A DNA stretch of 64,000 nucleotides from assembly GCF_030577135.1 (NCBI RefSeq), contig NZ_JAUIRR010000005.1:101404-165403 (forward strand), read 5' to 3'. The notes beneath the pieces are model-generated. The model saw nothing but the letters and a program-made list of their open reading frames with translations, ran no database searches and had not been told where the DNA came from. This stretch comes from Sulfurimonas sp. hsl 1-7 (GTDB taxonomy: Bacteria > Campylobacterota > Campylobacteria > Campylobacterales > Sulfurimonadaceae). A program made the position numbers and the translations under genes. This document shows, piece after piece, positions 17,342-24,111 of this stretch; the first letter of the stretch is position 1, and every line of letters starts with the position of its first letter.

Positions 17342-18270
17342 GCTTTTGCCTCAAAACCGAGATTTACTTCATTTGTATCTGAAACATATTGTGTTTCGTT
17401 TGGATCGAGAAAACGGATATCTTTGATTAGTAGTCCCGTCGTGTCAAGCCGCTCTTTTAACTCTTTTACCCCGGATTGCAGAAGTTGTTTTAACTCTTTA
17501 TTTTGTGTGGAGATATTGACATTGAGGTACTTCTCTTCAAAAAGCCCCAGTCGAACGCGTAACTCTCCATACTTTTTCAAGTTAAGTTCTATATCGCAAA
17601 AAAAAGCGTTGTTTTTATCTTTTTTTATGGTTAGGTTTCCATCTTCCAAGGCATCAAACTCATAGGGAAGATAGATTGCAGATGCATTTGAAAGGTGAGA
17701 TACCAGTTGGTAGTAGTCTATTTGCAAAGAGAGTTTATCCACAATGTTTAGCAGTTGAGTTTTATTCGCTAAAAGGGAGCCCTCCAACTCCTGTTTTGTC
17801 TTTAAAAGGGCTGCTTTAAAATCGTTTGAGAGGAGCTCTTGGATCTTGGCATCTTTTGGATCAAGATTTTTTAGTTTCGATTCTAAAAATATTCCCGAGT
17901 TTTCCAGTTTTGATTTGAGCAGTTTGTCATCGATATTTTTAATATCACTCAGCATATTTTTTAGATGCTTTTCGATCGGAAGGTTTTGCTTCTCACTTTC
18001 TAAAGAGAGTAAGAACTCTTTAATTGTGGTTTTTATATTCCCAAGCTCTTTGAGGGTAGGGTTGTTTTTAAGCAGTTCTAAGAGTTTTTGGTTTTGAAGC
18101 TCATTGGTTGCAGACTCTTTAAAAATAGTATTTAAAACAGAGGCGAGATCTTTGGCTTTACTTAGCAGTGCACTCTCGTTTGGTGAGATATCTTTTAAAA
18201 CTTGCGCTAAAGCTTTATTAGTTGATGGCAGTACAATGTTTTGCAGTTTATTTGAGTCTAATTTGATCAT
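17338..18270 (-). CDS. FliK-like flagellar hook-length control protein
   Basis: 310 residues. The first two thirds are low-complexity, Leu/Lys/Asn/Ser-rich helices, as in the variable ruler region of FliK proteins. Residues about 215-290 form a Flg_hook-type C-terminal domain: IELNLKKYGELRVRLGLFEEKYLNVNIS, then LKQLLQSGVKELKERLDTTGLLIKDI. FliK is exported and ends hook growth by acting on FlhB; the following gene is an FlhB C-terminal homologue, so the pair fits that interaction. It is shorter than typical FliK, and the organism may carry another copy. Confidence 0.72.
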   Translation of the reverse strand: MIKLDSNKLQNIVLPSTNKALAQVLKDISPNESALLSKAKDLASVLNTIFKESATNELQNQKLLELLKNNPTLKELGNIKTTIKEFLLSLESEKQNLPIEKHLKNMLSDIKNIDDKLLKSKLENSGIFLESKLKNLDPKDAKIQELLSNDFKAALLKTKQELEGSLLANKTQLLNIVDKLSLQIDYYQLVSHLSNASAIYLPYEFDALEDGNLTIKKDKNNAFFCDIELNLKKYGELRVRLGLFEEKYLNVNISTQNKELKQLLQSGVKELKERLDTTGLLIKDIRFLDPNETQYVSDTNEVNLGFEAKA

Positions 18271-18307
18271 TGTTTAAAGTTTATTCTAAATTTACAAAAA
18301 ATTCCCT

Positions 18308-18313
18308 TATAAT
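18308..18313 (+). promoter_or_regulatory. -10 promoter element for the 142-residue gene and thiE-like gene
   Basis: TATAAT lies 27 nt before the ATG at 18341. The intervening leader contains AAGGG 7 nt before the start. It lies in the divergent gap with the FliK-like gene. Confidence 0.5.
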
Positions 18314-18340
18314 TACAAAAATAAAACGTAAGGGTTGCTA

Positions 18341-18769
18341 ATGAATAACAATATAGAAAAAGCTTTAGAGATCTGGCACAAGCGCTATGAGGATGATGAG
18401 CATCAATATAGCGAATTTGAACCATCAGATATAGAGTATTTTATTGGGTGTATGTTGTATAACCATTTTGCTTTTTCAAAAGCTGTACCTACAATGAAAA
18501 CAATCGATCTGAGTTACGATTTTCTCTCAACATGTGGCGATGAAGAGTATGAAGAGGTAAAAAAGATGATCGAGTCTATAACGTTTGAAGATGAAAAAGA
18601 AGCGGTAGATTTTTTACTCAAGTTTATTCAGGACTCGCGTGCAAAATATACACCGTCTGAATTGTATCTACTCAACCGACTGCTTAATCATATAACTTTG
18701 CTTTCAGAGAGATATGAAAACGATCAAGAACCGGGTCAAGTTAATTTTCAGACCTTAAAATTTAAATAG
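18341..18769 (+). CDS. Conserved-looking acidic protein of unknown function
   Basis: 142 residues, no signal peptide or membrane segment, strongly acidic (for example EDDEHQYSEFEPSDIEYF and TCGDEEYEEVKKMI) and predicted to be mostly helical. I do not recognise a family. The start was set at ATG 18341 with AAGGG 7 nt upstream rather than the TTG six bases earlier. The next gene, a ThiE-like enzyme, begins on the very next base after the stop, so the two are co-translated. The context gives no clear function. Confidence 0.7.
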   Translation: MNNNIEKALEIWHKRYEDDEHQYSEFEPSDIEYFIGCMLYNHFAFSKAVPTMKTIDLSYDFLSTCGDEEYEEVKKMIESITFEDEKEAVDFLLKFIQDSRAKYTPSELYLLNRLLNHITLLSERYENDQEPGQVNFQTLKFK

Positions 18770-19321
18770 ATGAAAAAGTACCTGATCACTTCACCGGAGT
18801 TTTATACACAAGAGTCTGAAACTTTTGCCGAAAAATTATCTTTGCAGATACAAAAACATCAGCCAGATTTTATACTTTACAGAGATAAAGAGAATGAAAA
18901 CTATGCTGCGTTGGCAAAAACGTTTCTAGATGTGTGTCATAAGTACGAGGGGCTAAAAGCTTTTATACATCAAGACTTCCTTTTAGCAAAAGAGTTGGGT
19001 GCCACGGGTGTACATCTTAACTCCACACAGTTTGAAAAAATAGCAGAAGCGAAAGAATTGGGGCTTGAAGTGATTGTAAGTACACATACACACGATGAGG
19101 TGAAAGAGGTTCAAGGATTAGGGGCTGACTATGTTACTTACAGCCCGATTTTTCCCTCTCCAAACAAAGGGATACCAAAAGGGATTGAAGACCTGAAGTT
19201 GATTGTAAAGAGTGCAAATATTAAGATCTTTGCACTGGGCGGCATTGTAGATAAGGCGCAGATAAAAGCGGTAGAAGATGCAAAAGCTTTTGGCTTTGCA
19301 TCTATACGCTATTTTTTCTAA
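18770..19321 (+). CDS. ThiE/TenI-like thiamine phosphate synthase family protein
   Basis: 183 residues of TIM-barrel type: MKKYLITSPEFYT at the start, ILYRDKENENYAALAKTF (position of the RxK substrate loop), HQDFLLAKELGATGVHLNS, VSTHTHDEVKEVQGLGADYVTYSPIFPSPNK and IFALGGIVDKAQIK. These segments follow the ThiE fold, in which HMP-PP and THZ-P are joined to thiamine phosphate. It is about 25 residues shorter than typical ThiE, and the phosphate loop near the C-terminus is abbreviated, so a TenI-like or altered role is possible. It ends at the base next to the stop of the convergent rhodanese gene. Confidence 0.72.
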   Translation: MKKYLITSPEFYTQESETFAEKLSLQIQKHQPDFILYRDKENENYAALAKTFLDVCHKYEGLKAFIHQDFLLAKELGATGVHLNSTQFEKIAEAKELGLEVIVSTHTHDEVKEVQGLGADYVTYSPIFPSPNKGIPKGIEDLKLIVKSANIKIFALGGIVDKAQIKAVEDAKAFGFASIRYFF

Positions 19322-19771
19322 TTAGGCTAAAGAGAGTTCGCCCAGATAGTTGTGGATCGTATTTCCTTTTGCCAGCCAGTGTAAGATCCCTCCGCTTAAA
19401 TTTTTCACATTTGTAAAGCCGAGTTTTTGCAGCTGATATGCAGCGAGTGCTCCACGGGGCCCTTTAAGACAGTATGTGACGATCTGGGCATCTTGGCCAA
19501 ACTGTTTGGCAACTTTTTCAATTGCCATAAACTCTAGTTTTCCTCTTGGAATCGTAAGTACGGTATGAGCGTTAATGTAACCTGAACTAAACTCTTCAGG
19601 TTCTCTTACATCGATAAGAATAATATCTTTAGAGATGTCGTATAGCTCCTCTACATCAATATTGACAACATGTCTATTTGCTTCTTCGATCACCGCTTTT
19701 AAGTGTTCAGATAGAAATATCTCATCAAACCTTTTGGCGTACTCTTCAAGTTTAGTATTCAGATTTCTCAT
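19322..19771 (-). CDS. Rhodanese-domain sulfurtransferase
   Basis: 149 residues: an N-terminal helical extension of about 40 residues, then one rhodanese domain with IILIDVREPEEFSSGYINAHTVLTIPRG and the active-site loop TYCLKGPRG carrying Cys101. The Cys is intact, so persulfide transfer is plausible. There is no signal peptide, so it is cytoplasmic. In sulfur-metabolising Campylobacterota such single-domain proteins are common; the donor and acceptor are unknown. It faces the thiE-like gene and is divergent from the CPA2 antiporter gene, with an inverted repeat in the shared upstream region. Confidence 0.85.
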   Translation of the reverse strand: MRNLNTKLEEYAKRFDEIFLSEHLKAVIEEANRHVVNIDVEELYDISKDIILIDVREPEEFSSGYINAHTVLTIPRGKLEFMAIEKVAKQFGQDAQIVTYCLKGPRGALAAYQLQKLGFTNVKNLSGGILHWLAKGNTIHNYLGELSLA

Positions 19772-19786
19772 AAGGGCTCCTTTGAA

Positions 19787-19814
19787 ATAATATGCAAATA
19801 GAATAGCATATTAT
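19787..19814. repeat. Inverted repeat in the divergent rhodanese/antiporter control region
   Basis: Two perfect 9-bp arms, ATAATATGC and GCATATTAT, are separated by 10 nt. The repeat sits 16 nt upstream of the rhodanese start and 76 nt before the antiporter start. No U tract follows on either strand, so an operator is more likely than a terminator. Confidence 0.45.
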
Positions 19815-19889
19815 CTCTAAAACTCTTTTTGACTTCAAAAACTTCCTCAGATATAATAAGAGATAAAATTATAGAAAGCGGAGTGAGAT

Positions 19890-21221
19890 ATGGGACACGA
19901 ATTGTGGAGCTATTCGGCTATCATACTTTTTTTTGTTGTTATCGCAAAAATAGTGTCTCAAAAAACTTCAACGATAGATGTAATCTGGCTTATTATCTTC
20001 GGTTCGCTCGGAGTTAATTTCGGAATACTCCCTGCACATAACGAGATCCTTGAAGCGATAGGGGACTGGGGGATTGTCTTTATTATGTTCGCCCTTGGTT
20101 TTGATGAAGATCTTAACCATTTTATCCAGGGACTTAAAAGAAGTTTCGGGATTGCGGTGATCGGTGCTATTTTTCCGTTTCTAGCGGGGTATTATACAGC
20201 CGGATTATTTGGTTACGGGTTTAATACACAGATGATCTGGGGACTTACCATGACTGCCACAGCGGTGAGTTTAACTATGGTCTCACTCAGAGAGCAGGGG
20301 TTACATAAAACTACCGCGTCAACTGCTATTATGAGTGCCGCCGTTGTTGATGACATACTCTCCCTTATCGGGCTTTCTATTATGATACCGATTGCTGTAA
20401 GTACTACGGGTGATAACGGTTCGATGATAGAGTTTAATGAACTTTCCATCATCATAGCAAAAGTGATCGCCTTTTTTGCCATCATCAGCTTTATAGGGAT
20501 GGTACTTTTTCCCGATTCCATAACCAAAGAGAAAGATAAAAAATATACTGCACTGTTTCATCTTATCGTAAAGGTAAGAAAGTTTTTAGGGATTAGAAAA
20601 CTGCTTATGGCATATAGCGGAAAGTTTACCCCTTTAGTGATGATCTTTACCGCCTTTGTCTTTGGTGCCTTGGCAGACAGATTCGGTTTTCATCCTGCGA
20701 TTGGGGCGTATTTTGCAGGACTATTTTTACGTGAAGAATATTTTATGATCAAAGTGGATAATCAACTGCGCTCCCATAGAAAAGACAGTGAGTTTGTGAT
20801 CAATCATCTTGCTTATACCATCTTTGGACCTATCTTTTTTGTAGAACTCGGAACTAAACTAATCCTTGATATGGAGCTGGTAACAGAGGTTTTTCCTGTA
20901 GTTTTTGTCCTGTTTTTAGCAGTATTTACACTTCAGATACTCTCGGCTGCTCTTGCCGCAAGGTTTACCGGAAAATATGAATGGTATCAAAGTGTTATGA
21001 TTGGTCTTGGGATGCTCGGACGGGCTGAACTTGCCTTTATTGTAATAGATATCGCCTATGTGGATGAGAAAATTATCGACATTGAGCAGTTCGATACTTT
21101 AATCTTTACAATCTTTTTGTTAAATATTGCGGTTCCGCTTGCGATTAAGCGATGGGAACCTTACTATATGGGGAAAAAGAGACTCGAATTATTTGGAATT
21201 ACACTTTCTAAAGAGTGTTAG
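19890..21221 (+). CDS. Cation:proton antiporter, CPA2 (Kef/NhaA-like) family
   Basis: 443 residues with about 12 hydrophobic segments. It shows the CPA2 pattern LGVNFGILPAHNEILEAIGDWGIVFIMFALGFDED in the early helices, ATAVSLTMVSLREQG, and AAVVDDILSLIGL, whose adjacent Asp residues form the ion-binding site. A cytoplasmic TrkA-N domain is absent, so this is not a full KefB/C. Na+/H+ or K+/H+ exchange is likely, but the ion cannot be read. The start ATG has CGGAGTGAG upstream. It converges on the flavoprotein gene with 4 nt overlap of the coding ends. Confidence 0.83.
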   Translation: MGHELWSYSAIILFFVVIAKIVSQKTSTIDVIWLIIFGSLGVNFGILPAHNEILEAIGDWGIVFIMFALGFDEDLNHFIQGLKRSFGIAVIGAIFPFLAGYYTAGLFGYGFNTQMIWGLTMTATAVSLTMVSLREQGLHKTTASTAIMSAAVVDDILSLIGLSIMIPIAVSTTGDNGSMIEFNELSIIIAKVIAFFAIISFIGMVLFPDSITKEKDKKYTALFHLIVKVRKFLGIRKLLMAYSGKFTPLVMIFTAFVFGALADRFGFHPAIGAYFAGLFLREEYFMIKVDNQLRSHRKDSEFVINHLAYTIFGPIFFVELGTKLILDMELVTEVFPVVFVLFLAVFTLQILSAALAARFTGKYEWYQSVMIGLGMLGRAELAFIVIDIAYVDEKIIDIEQFDTLIFTIFLLNIAVPLAIKRWEPYYMGKKRLELFGITLSKEC

Positions 21222-22459
21222 TTTTTGAGTTGCCCTGCAAGATAGCCGCTAGCAAAACTCCACTGGAGATTATAGCCGCCGCACGGTCCGTCAAGATTCA
21301 TAATCTCACCGCAAAAATACAGACCTTGAATAAGCTTGCTTTGCATTGTTTTTGGGTCTATCTGTTTGAGGCTTATACCGCCTCTTGTGATCATCGCCAT
21401 TTTAAATCCGTCATGACCCGTAACCGTCATAGGTGTCCATGTAAGGAGTTTTATAAGCTGATCCCGTTTTTGTCCCTCGATTTTATTGTATTTGAGATCT
21501 TCATCGATCTCTGCGAGTTTACACAGCTCTTGGGAGAGCGGTAGAGGAAGCAGGGTATGTACAATCTCTACAATAGTTTTATCGGGATCCTCTTGGGAGA
21601 TTTTTTTGAGATGTTCTCGGATCTGCTCCTCATTTTTCCCTTTTGTCAGATTGAGCAGAATAGGAACTTCATTGTACTTTTTAAGCAGGGGTGTTACCTC
21701 TCTGGCAAAATCAAGCACGACGGGACCGCGGATCCCCTCTTTTGTAAAGATGAGATCACCTTTTGCACGTAGCTTTGCATGTTTTTTGAGATCAACGCGC
21801 AGTTCTACTTTAGGGATGGTGTCGGCTCGGCAATTTGCCTGCCATTTCTCTTTGGTTTTAAGGGGCATCATAGCCGGGGAGAGGTCTGTGACTTTGTGCC
21901 CTAACTCTTCAACTAATATATAACCGTCTCCCTCAGCACCTAGAGTCGGATATCCTAGTCCTCCGGTTGCTAAAATCACATTGGCAGTTCTATAAATGCT
22001 GTCTTGTGTCTTAACACCCGAGATATGCTCAGATTCGAGTAAAAGTCTCTCAACTTTCTGTTCACATTTGATTGCAACACCTAAACGTGTGAGTTCATTT
22101 TCAAAAGCATCGATGATTGTTTGTGATGAGTGTGAGGTTGGGAATATTCTAAAACCGTCAGGAGCATGCGTTTCAACTCCTATCTCCTCTAAAAACTCTA
22201 CCAGATTTTTATGATCAAAACCGTTTAAAGCATCTTGCATAAAACGTCCGTCTCGACCGAAACGGGACATAAAATCTTCGTTTGAGAGTGTGTTTGTCAG
22301 ATTACAGCGACCCCCGCCCGTTGCTTTGAGTTTTGAGGCAATTTTAGAGAGTTTTTCAAGTACTAAGACTTTTTTTCCATCCCGAGCAGCCACTACAGCC
22401 CCTATAAGTCCCGCTGCACCGCTACCGACTACTATCAAATCATACATATCATCATTCAT
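21218..22459 (-). CDS. BaiN/HI0933-family FAD-dependent oxidoreductase
   Basis: 413 residues. The FAD-binding GxGxxG motif is at the start (VVGSGAAGLIGA), followed by GKKVLVLEK, the family motif GGGRCNLTN near residue 50, ATGGLGYPTLGAEGDGY, and the C-terminal FCGEIMNLDGPCGGYNLQWSFASGYLAG. This is the YhiN/BaiN/HI0933 group of flavoproteins, of unsettled physiological role. The start is ATG 22459, with an alternative ATG four codons on; neither has a strong ribosome binding site. Its upstream region is shared with the divergent DTW-domain gene. Confidence 0.86.
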   Translation of the reverse strand: MNDDMYDLIVVGSGAAGLIGAVVAARDGKKVLVLEKLSKIASKLKATGGGRCNLTNTLSNEDFMSRFGRDGRFMQDALNGFDHKNLVEFLEEIGVETHAPDGFRIFPTSHSSQTIIDAFENELTRLGVAIKCEQKVERLLLESEHISGVKTQDSIYRTANVILATGGLGYPTLGAEGDGYILVEELGHKVTDLSPAMMPLKTKEKWQANCRADTIPKVELRVDLKKHAKLRAKGDLIFTKEGIRGPVVLDFAREVTPLLKKYNEVPILLNLTKGKNEEQIREHLKKISQEDPDKTIVEIVHTLLPLPLSQELCKLAEIDEDLKYNKIEGQKRDQLIKLLTWTPMTVTGHDGFKMAMITRGGISLKQIDPKTMQSKLIQGLYFCGEIMNLDGPCGGYNLQWSFASGYLAGQLKN

Positions 22460-22472
22460 AAGTTTATTTTAC

Positions 22473-22478
22473 TATAAT
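22473..22478 (+). promoter_or_regulatory. -10 box of a possible leaderless promoter for the DTW-domain gene
   Basis: TATAAT ends 7 nt before the ATG at 22486 and no Shine-Dalgarno sequence is present. The box and the following bases (TATAATTCCAC) are the same as those before the gene at 35431. Confidence 0.5.
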
Positions 22479-22485
22479 TCCACTT

Positions 22486-23145
22486 ATGAAATGTACATAT
22501 TACGGCGATAGAGAAAAATGTTACAAGTGTTACAGACCAAAGAGTTCTTGTATGTGTGAGTACTGCGTAAAGTTAGATACAGATACAAAGTTTGTAATAC
22601 TCATGCATCCAAAAGAGTTCAAAAAAGTAAAAAATAACACCGGACATTTTACCCATCAGAGTTTGACAAATTCAGAGCTCTTTATAGGGATAGATTTCTC
22701 TCTTAACAACCGTATAAACGAGATTATCGCTACTCATGAGAGTTATATTTTATTCCCTTCAGAGGATGCGGTAAACTTGAGTGAAACAAATCCAAAACAT
22801 TCAGAAAAACCGCTTGCGATATTTATAATCGACTCTACATGGGCCTGTACTAAAAAGATCTTTACCTTAAGTGAAAATCTGAAAAACTTGCAGCATATGA
22901 GTTTTACAACGACAAAAACTTCGCAGTATGAGATTAAGATACAACCTGATGAAGCGTACCTTTCAACCATAGAATCAACACAAGTAGTACTTGAGGAACT
23001 CAATGAATGGAAGATTGAAGATATATCTAAAGAGAATCTGGAGAAGTTTACAACTCCGTTTTTAAAGATGATCGAGTATCAAAAAGAACTGATTGCTAAT
23101 CCAAAAAGTCACGCCGTGAGATTTAAAAGATATACGGCTAACTAA
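22486..23145 (+). CDS. DTW-domain tRNA-uridine aminocarboxypropyltransferase
   Basis: 219 residues. The N-terminus is Cys-rich (CYKCYRP, CMCEYC), a zinc-type site of DTW proteins. The middle has ILMHPKEFKKVKNNTGH and the signature FIIDSTWACTKKIF, where DSTW takes the place of the DTW motif; the end has STIESTQVVLEEL. DTW enzymes (TapT/TuaA) attach the acp group of S-adenosylmethionine to uridine in the tRNA variable or D loop. The gene is monocistronic and divergent from the flavoprotein gene. Which uridine it modifies is not shown. Confidence 0.83.
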   Translation: MKCTYYGDREKCYKCYRPKSSCMCEYCVKLDTDTKFVILMHPKEFKKVKNNTGHFTHQSLTNSELFIGIDFSLNNRINEIIATHESYILFPSEDAVNLSETNPKHSEKPLAIFIIDSTWACTKKIFTLSENLKNLQHMSFTTTKTSQYEIKIQPDEAYLSTIESTQVVLEELNEWKIEDISKENLEKFTTPFLKMIEYQKELIANPKSHAVRFKRYTAN

Positions 23146-23173
23146 TTTAAACTTTATCATATTTATATCACAT

Positions 23174-23179
23174 TATAAT
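23174..23179 (+). promoter_or_regulatory. -10 promoter element for the carbonic anhydrase gene
   Basis: TATAAT lies 36 nt before the ATG at 23216; the leader includes a strong AAAAAAAGGGG ribosome binding site. Confidence 0.5.
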
Positions 23180-23215
23180 ATAAATACAAAATAACATAAG
23201 AAAAAAAGGGGATAT

Positions 23216-23962
23216 ATGAAAGTAGCTTCATTAATAGGGAGTATATGTGTTGCTTCATCATTATTTGCTGGAGTTCATTCAGCTCATTGGGGATATACAG
23301 GGGCAGAGGACCCTTCTCATTGGGGTGATTTAGATCCGAAATATGCAGAGTGTAAACTAGGAGGTTCACAGTCACCGATCGATATTACTGCGAAAAATAC
23401 GATCAAAACTGTCGGTTTAGAGCCTATTAAATTTGACTATAAAACGTCTGCGGTTTCAGTTATTAACAACGGTCATACTGTTCAGGTAAACATAGCAGAA
23501 GGAAGTACGATCACGATTGATGACAAAGTGTTTGAACTCAAACAGTTTCACTTTCATGCACCGAGTGAAAACCATATAGACGGAAAAGCTTTTCCAATGG
23601 AAGCACACTTTGTTCATTCAGCAGAGGACGGTTCGTTAGCTGTTGTTGCCGTGATGTTTAAAGACGGTACAGATAACCCTATTATCAATAGAGTGTGGAA
23701 AAAAATGCCACACAAAGCTGGTGAAAAAACTACTTGTAAGCTTCCGGCTAAGATGATTAATGATATGTTGCCTTCAGATAAAACGTACTATAGATTTGAC
23801 GGTTCGCTTACAACACCTCCGTGTAGTGAAGGTGTAAGATGGTTTGTTATGAAGCACTACTCTGAAGTTTCTGCCGAAGAGGTACAAGAGTTTTCTCACA
23901 CTATGCACCATCCAAACAACAGACCAATCCAGCCTACAAACGCTAGAAAAGTTCTTCAATAA
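23216..23962 (+). CDS. Periplasmic alpha-class carbonic anhydrase
   Basis: 248 residues with a cleavable signal peptide (about 1-19). Zinc ligands are His112, His114 (FHFHAPSEN) and His131 (EAHFVH); the family signatures GGSQSPIDI and LTTPPCSEGVRWFV are present, and Cys46 with the Cys of PPCSE can form the usual disulfide. It interconverts CO2 and bicarbonate in the periplasm, useful for an autotroph or for pH control. It has its own promoter and is followed by a strong stem-loop, so it is a single-gene unit. Confidence 0.95.
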   Translation: MKVASLIGSICVASSLFAGVHSAHWGYTGAEDPSHWGDLDPKYAECKLGGSQSPIDITAKNTIKTVGLEPIKFDYKTSAVSVINNGHTVQVNIAEGSTITIDDKVFELKQFHFHAPSENHIDGKAFPMEAHFVHSAEDGSLAVVAVMFKDGTDNPIINRVWKKMPHKAGEKTTCKLPAKMINDMLPSDKTYYRFDGSLTTPPCSEGVRWFVMKHYSEVSAEEVQEFSHTMHHPNNRPIQPTNARKVLQ

Positions 23963-23966
23963 AAAA

Positions 23967-24000
23967 TTACTATAAGTAAGAAAAATCTTGCTTATAGTAA
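23967..24000 (+). terminator. Long stem-loop after the carbonic anhydrase gene
   Basis: TTACTATAAGTAAG and CTTGCTTATAGTAA form a 14-bp stem with one G-T pair and a 6-nt loop, starting 4 nt after the stop codon. An A6 run precedes it; the downstream sequence is pyrimidine-rich (CTTTCCTCTTCTT) rather than a clean U tract. Confidence 0.55.
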
Positions 24001-24017
24001 CAATCTTTCCTCTTCTT

Positions 24018-24031
24018 ATTATAAAAATAAT
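24018..24031. promoter_or_regulatory. Possible Fur-like AT palindrome upstream of the TonB-receptor gene
   Basis: ATTAT-4 nt-ATAAT inside TTATTATAAAAATAATC resembles the AT-rich dyads bound by Fur in this phylum. In DNA this AT-rich such dyads occur by chance, so the call is weak. It would fit metal control of the TonB cluster. Confidence 0.22.
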
Positions 24032-24111
24032 CTTAATTAATAAAATTAACACTAATGTAACACTTTTTAGTTAAATTTCTGAAATATCTGGAAAAAAAGG
24101 GAAGTTTATAT

